Part shown: positions 50,501 to 62,381 of the stretch, piece by piece
How positions within the stretch are numbered: the first letter of the stretch is position 1
How the letters are laid out: each line of letters begins with the position of its first letter
Assembly: GCA_964019415.1 (NCBI GenBank)
Contig: OZ025887.1
Span: forward strand, 5,065,381 to 5,129,380
Source of the DNA: Ianthella basta
Taxonomy: Eukaryota; Porifera; Demospongiae; Verongiida; Ianthellidae
Reading direction: 5' to 3'
DNA length: 64,000 bases
The notes under the pieces: model-generated
The model's input: the letters and a program-made list of their open reading frames with translations, nothing else
Databases searched by the model: none
Told to the model about the DNA's origin: nothing
Position numbers and translations under genes: made by a program

Positions 50501-52829
50501 GTGTGTACTGGTGTATTGTGTGTGTGTGGGGGGGGGGGAGGGGGAGGCACAAAGGAATCACTACAAAGTCAAGTGAGATATGCAATCAACAACATCAGCA
50601 GAACCACACCACTGTAACCAATAACAACCACACAAGTGCTCCCATATTTTAGCTGCATCACATTACTGCAACCCATAGCAACTATTCAAATGTTCCCATA
50701 CCAGCCTAATGACACTGTTGCTATTAATGGCAACCACCCAAATGTCCCCCCATACCTAGCTTAGGGTGGAGAGACTTTGCAGTTCTGCTTCTGGTCCCCT
50801 CAATGAAGAACTCCACTGGAGCATAGCCCCTCATCAGGTGTTGCTGAACATACTCTGTAAAGACAGACCAGTAGAGCTGGTCAGAGCCAAATGTGCGTCT
50901 CATGAAGAATGCACCACTCCTCCTGAGGAAGGCACTAACGCCGGCCATCTCCATAAAGTCCTGTCCAGCGGCAATGACGGGCAAACGGAGGTTAAAGTGG
51001 AGGAAGACGTAGGAGACCAGGATGAAGTCGAGGTAGCTGCGATGGGAGGGCAAGAGGACTACAGGCCACTTACGTACTGCCTCCTTGACCTGCACACATG
51101 GAGGAAGGGGAAGCGGAATGGAGAAACATGGGCACAGTCATAACATAAATACCACTGACCTATGTAAGAGCCTGAGGTCATGGTGCAAGCCCAGCCAGCG
51201 GCAGTGGGCTGATTACACTACACAGGATTCTCTTCTATAAAAGCAGGCAGTGGCTGGGGGCTTCAGACCAACACTGACTGTCTAGCTACTGACTGAGGCT
51301 ACAGCAGGTGCTGCTAGGTGATTACATAGTGCCAAAAGAAGACGCCTCAAGTGAAGTGGACACAGTTTGTTTTTGGCAGTTGTTGTCACAGAGCGCATAG
51401 CATTAGTGAGTACCAGTGGTGTGGACAAAAGAGGCTGTAGGGAGGACTAGGCCACCTTTACTAGTGTAAATGAGACAAAGAGAGAGGTACACTGATATCA
51501 AGCCATCTTAATGGCACAAGTGGCTCCATAGAGAAGCATGAGGTGTATCTTGCCATATTGACTGGTTAGATTAAGACCACACAGACAGATGGGTCACTTC
51601 AGCTGATCATTTTGAATTAAGTTGCTAATGAAAGTGACACTTTAGAGTGCCTAGTCACAGTGGGTCACTTACACCTCTGCAGGTCACACAGTATGGGGCA
51701 GTGCTTCGCACGTGTCTCCTGCCAGCAAGCAGGACAGCCTGAAGGCACAGCCACCCCCATCCAGCATCCAACTGACCGATCACTTGATAAATCAGAGCTA
51801 GTTACAGGACTCAGGAATAGGAGAATTACAGCTATGGTTGTCAAGCAGCGATGCCAGTCAGCAGACCAAATGGAATACAGCTCTAAGCAAACTGAAAGAC
51901 CAAACCTGAACAGATCTGAGGGAAGCTCTTGAATGTGCACATCTTTGTTGTACCCTTTTACTGCACACAAACTATAATATTGTGTACTTGTTCGATGCCA
52001 ATGTAACAGCATTTTCGATGTAACACACCCACACACGTACACTGTGTATAATATTGTAACTGTGGTGTAAGTGTATAATATTGTATAATATGATTTTTGC
52101 AGCCACATGTCCATGTTATGTGCACATTAGTGGCACAGTACTTTAAGCTACAAATGCTGAATACAATATCGACAGCGCATCACTCTGCGGCCCACCATAT
52201 CCACTCCTTCCTTGTTGATGTAAATCCCTTTACTTATGTGCCTCAGTCCTTTGCGGATGACAAACGCCAGTACCCTTAAGGCTGGCATGAAGAACTTGTG
52301 GCCCATCTCCTCCAGAAGGGCGTGCACCTCTGCTTCAAGCTCCTCCCTGCTTCGACCACTCTGCTGTGAAATCTGCATGGCACGGAACTGGCATGTATAC
52401 ATGTGGAAGATACACTCACGCACACTATGAATGGACTATAGCTATAGCATACGTCTTGAGCCAGGTAGACAATTCAATGTGGGCTATGGGCTCAATAGCA
52501 AGCTACAGCAAGGAGAACAAATATCTTGTCGGAATTTATATGGGCTGTATGAACAATGCATCGTTTCCCGCTACCACGGTGGCAACCACGACCGCGCGTG
52601 GCCCCTGTCTGCTTGCCTGCTCCATCACACGCTGCAGTCGCTCGCTCCGAATGACAGCCTCCTTCATCTCCTTTGGTGTCTTCTCCTTCCCCTCATAGTG
52701 AACGTACATTTCTGGGTTGTGCGGCCTCAAGCTGTACAGAAGGTCCCCCATGGCGCCCTCATCCAAGAGCACATAAGATGAATCCATTGGCATTCCATGC
52801 CCGCAAGCAGACATTTTGCTGGACGCCAT
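44600..52829 (-). CDS. GNPAT: GNPAT, dihydroxyacetone-phosphate acyltransferase
   Basis: Nine firm exons in coding order: 52575-52829, 52196-52387, 50756-51089, 49267-49418, 47267-47549, 46498-46857, 45905-45987, 45622-45777 and 44600-44793. Phases agree; 669 codons plus two bases, human is 680 aa, so only a short terminal exon is missing. GNPAT makes 1-acyl-DHAP inside peroxisomes, the first step of plasmalogen synthesis. Visible: acyltransferase motif [10 protein letters not shown] (HX4D), [11 protein letters not shown], motif [28 protein letters not shown] and [12 protein letters not shown], then [15 protein letters not shown] and [12 protein letters not shown]1 tripeptide is expected at the very end; candidates are the exons at 42527-43060. 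Introns contain MITE-like elements and a 50-bp minisatellite. Confidence 0.95.
44968..45098. repeat. Tandem duplication of about 60 bp
   Basis: The block TATCAGACATCAGTTGTCA ... CAGACACATTACTATGGC followed by TGTGTGTGC occurs twice in direct succession with two or three substitutions, in a GNPAT intron. Confidence 0.85.
47760..49021. other. Left part of the large GNPAT intron between exons 49267 and 47549
   Basis: About 1.2 kb without exons. It is unusually AT-rich between 48200 and 48440 (ATAATAATAATAAC and AATTAAT runs). TACAGGACTG near 48194 recurs inverted near 48450, hinting at a decayed inverted-repeat element. No coding potential seen. Confidence 0.45.
49022..49204. mobile_element. 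Palindromic MITE, CAGTGRAACCTGTCTAAG family, copy 1
   Basis: About 180 bp bounded by ACAGCGGAACCTGTCTAAGA and TCTTAGACAGGTTCCACT (inverted), with an internal ACCTCTCTATAAAGG block. Lies in a GNPAT intron. Related copies: 54199-54400, 62744-62915 and 62989-63161. Confidence 0.8.
49610..50003. mobile_element. MITE with TAGTCTC ends and 10-bp target duplication
   Basis: The left end TAGTCTCACATGCCAGACCTC ... GGGTCTGGTATTATTG is mirrored by CAATAATACCAGACCC ... GACTA. TGCTAATGGG is present directly on both sides (49600-49609 and 50004-50013), a perfect 10-bp target-site duplication. A 9-11 bp duplication is typical of Mutator-like elements. No transposase; non-autonomous. In the same GNPAT intron region as the 50-bp minisatellite. 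Confidence 0.88.
50080..50400. repeat. 50-bp minisatellite in a GNPAT intron
   Basis: About six copies of a 50-bp unit, TAGCACCCACACACAGCACA + GGAGCACTACACAATGTCTA + TTAGAGTGTG, almost identical except the first. The homogeneity suggests recent expansion. Confidence 0.92.
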
Positions 52830-52852
52830 TTTGTTACGGAATTTGGGTCAAA
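52830..52852. promoter_or_regulatory. 23-bp divergent spacer, GNPAT / alpha-SNAP
   Basis: Only 23 bp separate the GNPAT ATG (minus) from the alpha-SNAP ATG (plus), and both read AAAATGGCG-like or GACGCCATTTT around the start. Transcription start sites must lie within this spacer or inside the opposite coding exon, unless upstream non-coding exons exist. ATGGCGG / CCGCCAT resembles a YY1-type core element. Confidence 0.6.
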
Positions 52853-55800
52853 ATGGCGGAAAAGTCACCCGACCAGGGAGATGGCACAGATGCCCAGTCA
52901 GCCGCCCAAGATAAGAGGGCCGAAAAGATAATGAACGACGCAATGACAAAGGAGCAATCGGCTGCCTCCTTTCTGGGAAAGCTGTTTGGGTGAGCGCTGT
53001 TCACTTATAACACGGTAAAACTGGGTCTGTAAAGGACGACTATTAAAGGATGAGTTAGCATCCTTCCAGCAGCTTGTTATGCCAACTTTGTGTCTGTGTG
53101 CATGTCTGCATGGTCGAGGTTTGTGACTAATCTTCCGTCGTTTTATCGTGTCATAACTTTGTGTACAGTACTAGTGTGCAAACACGGTGATGGGGACCAG
53201 AGGATTTTGGGCTTGTTTTCCTAAATGCGTGTAGCGGTAGAGGTCCGAGTAAGAAGAGTCGCCTTGCCTTTTTGTATTATTCATACCGCCAGTAGCAGTA
53301 AAGCCCGACTGTGTGCCCTCACCATCTTCAGCTACACAATACTTGGGTAAAAATTGAATTGACTGAAAAGTGTGTGTGTGCAGTGTATAGAGTTCATTTT
53401 CTACCGGCACTCTTCAATTTAGTAGCTTGTGTCACATGACATTATCAATCACTCAATCATCACAATGAAGGGGTTTTCTGAGAAGGTCTGCTCTTTGCAT
53501 CAAGTTAGAGTGTTAGTGTATTAGAGTATTTGGTGTGTGTTGGTGTTTGTGTGATGTCCAAGTGTTGTTGCGTTCCTTGCATCTTCACGCACTTAAGAAA
53601 TCAACCAAGTCTGCCATATCAAGTTGACAACACATCAATTGCCCTGCAACTCACAGTTTTATAGTAATTCGATGGTAATGGTTTGGGGTAGTTTATATTG
53701 CTGAGTTAGTTGACATATGCCATGGCCTAATGGGAAGCCCGGTCCCATGTCTTGGTATGTCAGTGTTCCTGTGTGACACACACTGTTGGGGTGTGTGTTT
53801 GTTTGATGTACAGTGCATCCAGTAAGCTTGAAGAGGCGGCCGAGTTGTACCAGAAGGCTGGGAACATCTACAAGGCAAACAAGCACTCTACAGGTGAGAG
53901 TGGGTACTCACGCACGTGTATGTATGTATGTGTGTGTAGTGTATGTTCACTCACCTTGTTATCAGGTGTGTGAGGCATGTGCATACTTAGTTAGCTAAAG
54001 GTGGAGTACAGCGTAGTAGGGCACGCCTTGATGTGTGACACTGACGTGTTGCTGTCCATGTAGTGGGTGTCATAGTTCTTATTATGATGGTGATGACAGT
54101 GGCCTGAGGTTGCATTAAACATTGGAATTCAATCACATTAGCGACACTGTATGTACCTGGTGGTAACTCACACCTTATTGAATTGCACAGTAAGGGGGGC
54201 AGCGAAGTGAAGCCTGTCCTATACAGCCGCCTGTGGGGAACAGTCGAGTGGCCTTTATAGAGAGGTGACTGTGCAACAGAGGTACACTGCAATGCTTTAG
54301 TGCTGTGTCAGTGCTGTATTTGGGGTACAAGGAGGCCAGCGTTTTTGGAGAGGTGGCTGCCTTATGCAGAACACTGACCACTTTAGGCAGGGTTCACACA
54401 GTACATAGAAGAGGTCTGAAGTAGTCTCAAGCTTGCCACACCTCCTCCTCCTCCTCCTCCTCTCTGTTAACTGCATTATGTAGCTGCTGGGAACTCATAC
54501 AAGGAAGCAGCGCGTGTGTTTATGAAGCTCACATGGAACCACGAAGCTGCCACTACACTGGTGGATGCGGGCAACCTGATGAAGGACAGCGATCCTATTG
54601 GTGCAGTCGAGTGCTACAGGGAGGCCTCGGGCCTCTTCATGGAGCTCGGACGGTTCATGGTTGCTGCCAAACACTTGCAGACCATTGCAGAGATATTTGA
54701 GGCTCGAGGAGGAGCAAGCGACACTGAAAAGGTATGACTGCTTGTGCATAATTGGGTGGATGTTGTTGGCACACAGTGACATAAAGGGCTGTGATGTGAA
54801 GCCGCACAAACCAGTAGTGGCATGAATCCCACCACAATAGTCCCCAACACTCCCTATGTCCTACCTCGTTGTGAGGTGGGGGGCATCTGTAAGTAAGTAA
54901 GGGTGCAGATGGTGCACTTCCTACTTGAGAGAGCTGTACCCTTCCTAGAATTCTCTCACACATTGCCATTGGCTGTCTTACAGTGGAATGTGTTTGGGGG
55001 ATGTTGACCCACAAATGGACTGCATTTTAATGGTGTGTGTTCTATAGGTGTGTCACAGCACATTACTGCCATAACCCAATGGTTGGTCCATCCTACTGTG
55101 TTACAGTCATTCCTAGAACCCCACTTTCCTCCTTACTTGGAAACGCTGTAGTTCCCTGAAATGGATGAATAAGATTCTGCTGATAAAGCTTCATTGCTTG
55201 AATAGAATTTGAAGTGAGGGCTTCTCAGCTGGCTCAGGCATCAGAGAGGGTTGGTTCTCCAATACCAGCTTCACAACAGGGTTGAAAACCATGCCGACAT
55301 TTTCGACATCTTCGCCCTGAAGAAGACCAGAGCATCTGTCGAAACGTCGGCAAGGTTTTCAACCCTGTTGTGAAGCTGGTATTGGAGAATCAATTCTTTT
55401 TGAATAGAAATTGATGGAAGTGAATGATTTTATCCCAAAGAGGAAGTTAATGCTAACATGAGACATTGAGTTGCTATTACAACAGGCACAGTACTGTGAT
55501 AATAATGACTTGTAGTTGAGAAGTAAGACTTTTCAAAGGAAGTTGTGTGGTATTTGGTAGTAAGTGAATTGACTCCAGATAAAAGAAGTAGCAGCTAAAA
55601 GGGAATCTGTAAGCTAAGAGTGCTGACATGGGATGGAGGGATATTGAAGGTGAATCTGAGGGTGGTATTTTAGCGAGGTGATTGGTGAACATGGTTTGAC
55701 AGTTACAGAGCATTTTCTGCAATTGTTACTGGAATGCCCCTGATGTGCTATGTAGACAAGCTGCTTACATCTACCTCCCTTGTCCATCTCTCCTTCCTCT

Positions 55801-56673
55801 CTGTCACCTTTCCCCTCACTCCCTCTCCACCCTCCTCAATTTCTCCCTCCATCTCTACAGGCTGTGGAGGAGTACGAGAAAGCTGCAGATTTCTTCAGAG
55901 GAGAGAATCAAAGAAGGTGCCCATCTATACCTGCACACACACACATGACACACTGTGCGTTAGCATGCTTTAGCTGTACCGTACAACGTGTGGGCATGTA
56001 CAATAACACCATAAGCATGTACACAAGCACTCCAACACAGTGAGATAATCACAGCTCTAAACCACATGAACATACGTAGCAGGCGTACCAGAGGCCTCCT
56101 GTGCGGTGTGTATGTTGGCCATTTGAGGATTGCATGTGCAACATTTTGGGACTGTGTTTGTCTCCTTAGCACATGTGATGCTTGCTTCACCGGCCCCTCC
56201 TCCCTGCTTGTGTCCATGTAGTGCTGCCAACAAGTGCCTTCTCAAGGTGGCCATGCTGGCATCAAATTTGGGAAATTATGAAAAGGGCGCACAAATTTTT
56301 GAAGATGTGAGTCAATAGCTTTGTCTGTGCTTTATGTCACAGCACCTGAATGTGACTCCGCTGTCTTTCTTCCTCTCCCTCAGCTGGGGAATTATTCTGC
56401 TGAGAACCAGCTGCTCAAGTACTCCGCCAAGGACTACTACTTTAAGTCAGTTGTGTGTTGTTTTGCTTGGATGGGAGCTGAGCGAGCAGCAGTGAGTGAA
56501 ACACGGATGTACACACACATGCATGTACACACAGTACGCACATACAGTAACACATGTGACATGCACACTTGTACAGTGAACTGTTATGACTCCAGGAAGC
56601 AATGGTGCGTTATATCGAACACTTTCCAAGTTTTGAGGGAACACGGGAGCAGAAGCTGTTAGTGGTAAGTTGC

Positions 56674-56720
<47 letters not shown>

Positions 56721-57153
56721 CACGCACGCACACACGCACACACGCACGCACACACTGTACATAACACATTCTAATTTCCATACACATGCCACACCCGTAG
56801 AAATTGTTTGAAGCATTCAATGAAGGTGATGAAGACAAGTTTGCTGAATCAGTGAGTGCCCTAACCTTCTGTTAACCTGTACACTATCAAAGGGATATAT
56901 TGTTGGTACAGTACTGTATGTTTGAGTGGCTGGTACTGTATGAGTTAAAGCTCACTCCATGTTGCCCCTTAGTTTAGCTATTGTATCCGTGTGTTCTGCT
57001 GTGCAAACACTGACTTGCTCTTGTTGCTTCCCTCTTCCCCCACCCCACCAGTTGTCTGAGTATGACTCCGTCTCACGTCTAGACGAGTGGCTGACGAAGC
57101 ACTTCTTGGTGGTTAAGAAGAAGATCAATGCAGCTTTAGATGACATAAACTAG
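52853..57153 (+). CDS. NAPA: Alpha-SNAP, NSF attachment protein
   Basis: Nine exons: 52853-52989, 53814-53893, 54484-54731, 55861-55916, 56222-56306, 56384-56491, 56596-56664, 56801-56851 and 57052-57153; 936 nt, 311 aa; human is 295. Alpha-SNAP links NSF to SNARE complexes so ATP hydrolysis can disassemble them on membranes. Visible: an N-terminal membrane-contact segment SAASFLGKLFG, TPR-like helices (LEEAAELYQKAGNIYK, HEAATTLVDAGNLMKDSDP, AVECYREASGLFMELGRF, AAKHLQTIAEIFE, AVEEYEKAADFF), ANKCLLKVAMLA, LLKYSAKDYYFK and the C-terminal NSF-activating part EYDSVSRLDEWLTK. The N-terminus is longer than in vertebrates. Beta-SNAP is a vertebrate duplicate, so one alpha/beta gene is expected. Confidence 0.95.
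54199..54400. mobile_element. Palindromic MITE, CAGTGRAACCTGTCTAAG family, copy 2
   Basis: Diverged copy: starts AGCGAAGTGAAGCCTGTC, contains CTTTATAGAGAGGTG and ends ACTTTAGGCAGGGTTCAC. In intron 2 of alpha-SNAP. Confidence 0.7.
55251..55393. repeat. Inverted repeat with hammerhead-like core motif
   Basis: The arms 55251-55298 and 55346-55393 pair over about 48 bp with few mismatches (GGTTGAAAACC, CAGCTTCACAACAGG and their complements). The loop contains CTGAAGA (55317-55323) and, 17 nt later, GAAA (55341-55344), the order and spelling of the two conserved boxes of hammerhead ribozymes (CUGANGA ... GAAA). The flanks share TGAATAGAAWTT, a possible target duplication. I recall similar CTGAAGAAG...GAAACGTCG strings from Penelope-like retroelement ends. 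In alpha-SNAP intron 3; whether it is an active ribozyme is open. Confidence 0.5.
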
Positions 57154-57680
57154 TCACACTGTAGCAGTGAGCACCTCTCCTCTCTGTGTGTCTGTTGCTT
57201 GTGACATATTTTCAAGCACTATCTTTGCTTTTTGCACTTTGTAGCCGTACATACGTATGGTGTAGTATTGCATCTCATGTGAAATACTGTATGGTGCGAA
57301 GCTGTCAGCTGTTCACTGCCATATGTGCTATGTACGTATGCACATAGCTGCATGTTATGACCAGCAGTCACGTCAGCAGTCCCTTCTGTTGCTCTGTTAC
57401 CACTACCTAATCCATGACTCCAACAGCACAATCATCTCCTCCTCCCACTTATGTATGCACAGCCCCTGCGTTAGTTGACTACTGTGTTACCTACTGTACA
57501 TATGCTAGCCCCCACATGTGGAAGGTCTGGCTGCATTAGACTGTGGCTGCCACTTGTTGGTCTGCCAGGAGGCTCTTCAATGAGTGTTGGACCTCAACAA
57601 TGCAAACAATGAAACAAGCTATCCTGTTCCATGCTGACACGTTTCCTGCTAGCTACTGTGTGCGTATGTACATAGAAGCC

Positions 57681-58165
57681 AGCACCTCCTGGCCCACTCA
57701 AGGGACGTAGGCCTCCCTCCTGTCCCACTCAAGGGACATAGGCCTCCCTCCTGTCCACTCAAGGGACATAGGCCTCCCTCCTGTCCCACTCAAGGGACAT
57801 AGGCCTCCCTCCTGTCCCACTCAAGGGACATAGGCCTCCCTCCTGGCCCACTCAAGGGACATGTACATAGAAGCCAGCACCTCCTGGTCCACTCAAGGGA
57901 CATAGGCCTCCCTCCTGGCCCACTCAAGGGACATGTACATAGAAGCCAGCACCTCCTGGTCCACTCAAGGGACATAGGCCTCCCTCCTGGCCCACTCAAG
58001 GGACATAGGCCTCCCTCCTGTCCCACTCAAGGGACATAGGCCTCCCTCCTGGTCCACTCAAGGGACATAGGCCTCCCTCCTGGCCCACTCAAGGGACATA
58101 GGCCTCCCTCCTGTCCCACTCAAGGGACATAGGCCTCCCTCCTGGCCCACTCAAGGGACATGCAC
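57681..58165. repeat. 31-bp minisatellite downstream of alpha-SNAP
   Basis: About 14 copies of a unit of about 31 bp, CACTCAAGGGACATAGGCCT + CCCTCCTGGCC or TGTCC. Three copies carry an alternative ending, TACATAGAAGCCAGCACC, giving a higher-order structure. Intergenic. Confidence 0.92.
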
Positions 58166-58787
58166 ATAGAAGCCAGCACATCGCTTCAGTCACTGGAACA
58201 TGCAGCCATTCCTTGCGCCTGGACATATTCCTGCTATTTAGCTGCTACTTAATTATGCGTACAATATGTAGAAGCCAGCACATCACTTCAGTCGCACCCC
58301 CTTCAAGCGCACCTGTACAGAAGCGTGTATGAACTGTTATGCACTTATTGTTTGTAGGTACAATATACATACACTCTGTACATGTGTGTACGTATGTAAC
58401 TGCATACAACATTATACCTTACTGTTTGTACAGTGCAAGATTTGCAGTGCATCTCAATGGGACCTTACATGTGCAGGGATGTAGAAGGATGTAGTGTGTG
58501 TGTGTGTTTGTGATTGTTGTCTGTCCGTCAAAAGAGCATTTCCAATCCCATTTTCATTGCCCCTTGTGCCATTGCATTGTTGGCTCCACTCCTCCCTCCC
58601 CCTCCCCTTCCCCCTCCCTCTCTGCTGTACTTTACTGGAGGGAGTCGCACTGGCATGGGAATCTGCAAGGATGTCAGACAGAGAGAGAGAGTGCATATGT
58701 GTATGTGAGTATACATGTGTGTGTGTGGTGCACAGACACTACTGATATAGTACACCCTACATTCAGTTCAGGTACCTCTCTATAACA

Positions 58788-59210
58788 AGGCCTCATAGAG
58801 ACCATACCTGTGCGTGTGGAGACTGTGTAGACCTAACTATATAAAATTAGTATTATTTATGTCTCTATCCGTATACAGACGCAGGCCATCCGCAAACTCT
58901 TTCTGCATATAATAATTATGGCCGCTGACTGTCTAGTCTGGCTTGCTAGACTGTCCTGTAAGCACCCAGAGGCGCAGAAGGGGACGGACCGTCCGCAAAA
59001 GACTAGAAAGTACCGTTTTAATAGCTTTTGCATGTTTGTTGCAGTCATTGATCGTATACAGGCTGTTTATTTTTTGAAACCTATCTTTCAGGAGCTACAC
59101 GAGCCTTGAAAGTGCCTTAATCGCGCAAATGGCCCAAAAAGTGCGTGACGGACAAACTGACCCACAAACCAAACGCATAACCCCTGTTGTGCAATTGCGC
59201 ACGGGGTAAT
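58788..59210 (+). repeat. Dispersed repeat R, left flank of satellite array
   Basis: About 420 bp from ACAAGGCCTCATAGAGACC to CGCACGGGGTAATA, about 95% identical by eye to the copy at 60465-60866 in the same orientation. An indel of about 28 bp near 58832 distinguishes them. Non-coding, although one frame stays open over about 60 codons in both copies. The 3' part has the third, truncated copy at 15118-15353. Confidence 0.92.
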
Positions 59211-60465
59211 AATGTCCCCCTGGGACACTACCTGCTGACGTATCTCCTAGGACTAACAATAGTGCCCCCCTAGGACAACATCCATTGAATAATGTCCCCC
59301 TAGGACACCACCCACTGAATTATGTCCCCCTAGGACACTACCCAATGAATAATGTCCCCCTAGGACACCACCCACTAAATGATCTTACCCTAGGACACTA
59401 CCCAATGAATAATGTCCCCCTAGGACACCACCCACTAAATGATCTTACCCTAGGACACTACCCAATGAATAATGTCCCCCTAGGACACCACCCACTAAAT
59501 GATCTCCCCCTAGGACACTACCCAATGAATAATGTCCCCCTAGGACACCACCCATTGAATAGTGTCCCCCTAGGACACCACCCATTCAATAATGTCCCCC
59601 TAGGACATTACCCGCTGAAGTGTCCTCTATAACTGACATTAGTGTCTCCCTAGGACACTACTCGCTGAATAATGTTCCCCTAGGACACCACCCTCTGACA
59701 TGTCCCCCTAGGACTGACCATAGTGTTCCCCTAGAACACCACCCATTGAATAGTGTCCCCCTAGGACACCACCCATTCAATAACGTCCCCCTAGGACACC
59801 ATCCACTGAAAAATGTCCCCCTAGGACACCACCCACTAAAGTGGCACCCTAGGACACCACCCACTGAATGATGTCCCTCTAGGACACCACCCATTGAATA
59901 ACGTCTCCCTAGGACACCATCCACTGAAAAATGTCCCCCTAGGACACCACCCATTGAATAGTGTCCCCCTAGAACACCACCCATTCAATAATGTCCCCCT
60001 AGGGCACCACCCATTGAATAATGTCCCCCTAGGACACCACCCCTTGAATAATGTCCCCCTAGGGCACCACCCATTGAATAATGTTCCCCTAGGACACCAC
60101 CTGCTGACATGTCCCCCTAGGACTGACATTAGTGTTCCCCTAGGACACCACCCATTGAATGGTGTCCCCCTAGGATACCACCCATTCAATAATGTTCCCC
60201 TAGGACACCACCCGCTAAAGTGGTGCCCTAGGAGAACACCCATTGACTAATGTTCTCCTAGGACATTACCCGCTGACGTGTCCCCTAGGACTGTCAATAT
60301 GGTCCCCCTAGGACACCACACATTGAATAGTGTCCCCCTTGGACACCACCCGCTGAAGTGTCCCCCTAGGACTGACAATAGTGGCCCCCTAGGACACCAC
60401 CAATTGAATAATATCCCCCTAGGACACCACTCACTCAAGTGGCCCCTTAGGACAACACCCATTGA
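59210..60465. repeat. CCCCCTAGGACACCACCCAT satellite array
   Basis: About 40 copies of a roughly 29-30 bp unit, AATGTCCCCCTAGGACACCA + CCCATTGAAT, with sub-variants (CCCACTAAATGATCT, CCCGCTGAAGTG, ACTGACATTAGTG). The palindromic core CCTAGG recurs in each unit. The array is exactly bracketed by the two R repeats. Confidence 0.95.
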
Positions 60466-60866
60466 ACAAGGCCTCATAGAGACCATACCCGTGCGTGTGG
60501 AGACTGTGTTATTTATGTCTCTATCCGTATACAGACGCAGGCCATCCGCAAACTCTTTCCGCATATAATAATTATGGCTGCTGACTGTCTAGTCTGGCTT
60601 GCTAGACCGTCCTGTAAGCACCCAGAGGCGCAGAAGGGGACGGACCGTCCACAAAAGACTAGAAAGTGCCGTTTTAATAGCTTTTGCGTGTTTGTTGCAG
60701 TCGGCGATCGTATACAGGCTGTTTATTTTTTGAAACCTATCTTTCAGGAGCTACATGAGCCTTGAAAGTGCCTTAATCGCGCAAACGGCCCAAAAAGTGC
60801 ATGATGGACAAACTGACCCACAAACCAAACGCATAACCCCTGTTGCGCAATCGCACACGGGGTAAT
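60465..60866 (+). repeat. Dispersed repeat R, right flank of satellite array
   Basis: Direct copy of 58788-59210, starting GAACAAGGCCTCATAGAG and ending CACACGGGGTAATG. Confidence 0.92.
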
Positions 60867-61042
60867 GAGGACAGTGAGTTTTGGTCCAGCTACCTATGTG
60901 CATAGAGGCCATACTGTATGTACCTCTGAAATAAGGGCAGCTCTAATCAGTGCTCCTGGGCTCTGCCCATGTTTGTGCGTCCACAATAGAAAGATGTCAC
61001 CTTTACTGCATGTGCGTATGCCATGCCTGTGCTGATGTTCCA

Positions 61043-61712
61043 TCAATAACTTACATCATCTCCTGAACTAGTAGAATAGTCAAAGTCCTGTTCAGAGGTA
61101 TCAGATGATGAAGACGACACCACTGCACAGGGTGATAGTGGGACAGAATCAATGGAGTTAGCTGCAGTGCATGCCTACAAAGTACTAGTGGCAGTGTGCC
61201 AATATACATACCAAGAGCCTTTTGCTTGCGCTTTGCTGCTGCCTTCTTCTTGGATCCTTCTAGCTCCTCATCCATCAGTGTCATCATCTCCTGGTAAGTC
61301 ATACCTTCCTGGTCAAGTCCCTTGGTCACCATCAAGCCTTTCAGCGACTTCATTTCCTTCTTTCGTTTCTTAATCAGCCGGTGTTTCTTTCTCTCTGCTC
61401 TCCTCTTGAGCCTCTGATGGGCCTGTCTCTTTCGTCGCCAGTTGCACAGTAGCATCAGGAGGGGGAGGAAGGGGAGGTAAACAAAGAAGCAGGCTCCCAA
61501 GAGGAAGTGGAATGTGGCATTCCTAGACTTGCTGAGAGGGAGGAAGAGGAGTGGAGGAGTGAGTCAACATTGCACTGAATGAAACCTTTACTATGGTAGT
61601 GGAGTTTAACATAGACTGCCTTTCACGTATATGTCTTATCTTACTGTACATGCGTATGTACACCTATTTACTGCATGTATGTATTGTCAGGTATGTGCAC
61701 TATACTGCATGG

Positions 61713-61752
<40 letters not shown>

Positions 61753-61800
61753 GGTTAGGTTATTTTTTTATTGAAACAGGATAGTCCCATCAGCTCATAT

Positions 61801-61837
<37 letters not shown>

Positions 61838-62289
61838 CTGTATGTGTGTGCACCGATGGGTGTGCTCCCGGCTGGCAGTACCCAGCAGTATCCCAATCAG
61901 GTCGATGGGCTTCCCGTCCTTAGCCCTACAGCAGGTGTGCAGGCAGAGCATCTTCAACATGCCCAGGGTGAGGAGACAAATGAGGACAAACGCTGAGAGG
62001 CTGTACGGCTTGCGGAGGGAGTCTGTGAACCAGCAGTGATAGCACTCCTTTCGTACCACCACCTCGGGGGTCCAGAAGGGATTCAGCTTGTCGTCATCAG
62101 TGCAGAAGATAGAGTCTGATACCTGTAGCTCTCCATTGCACTCACACTCGCACTGGCCAGCACAGTAGCATGTTCTGAAGGTTGAAAAATGGACAGCTTT
62201 CTTGTCCAAGACGGAGCCTCGGTTGTCAAATAGTTCAACTGCAGACAGAAACACAGTGGTAGTCACCACTGTCACCTATGCCAGTACAT

Positions 62290-62381
<92 letters not shown>

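Noticed and set aside
57681..58165. Possible CRISPR-like array
   Set aside because: The units are contiguous tandem repeats without unique spacers, and the DNA is eukaryotic.
58918..59109. 63-codon frame in repeat R, also open in the 60574-60765 copy
   Set aside because: Conserved because the two repeats are recent duplicates. The third copy is frameshifted and there is no protein family match.
59285..60243. Repetitive frames (VPLGHHPLNN, GWCPRGTLF) over the CCTAGG array
   Set aside because: Artefact of a tandem unit near 30 bp; frames end wherever unit length changes.
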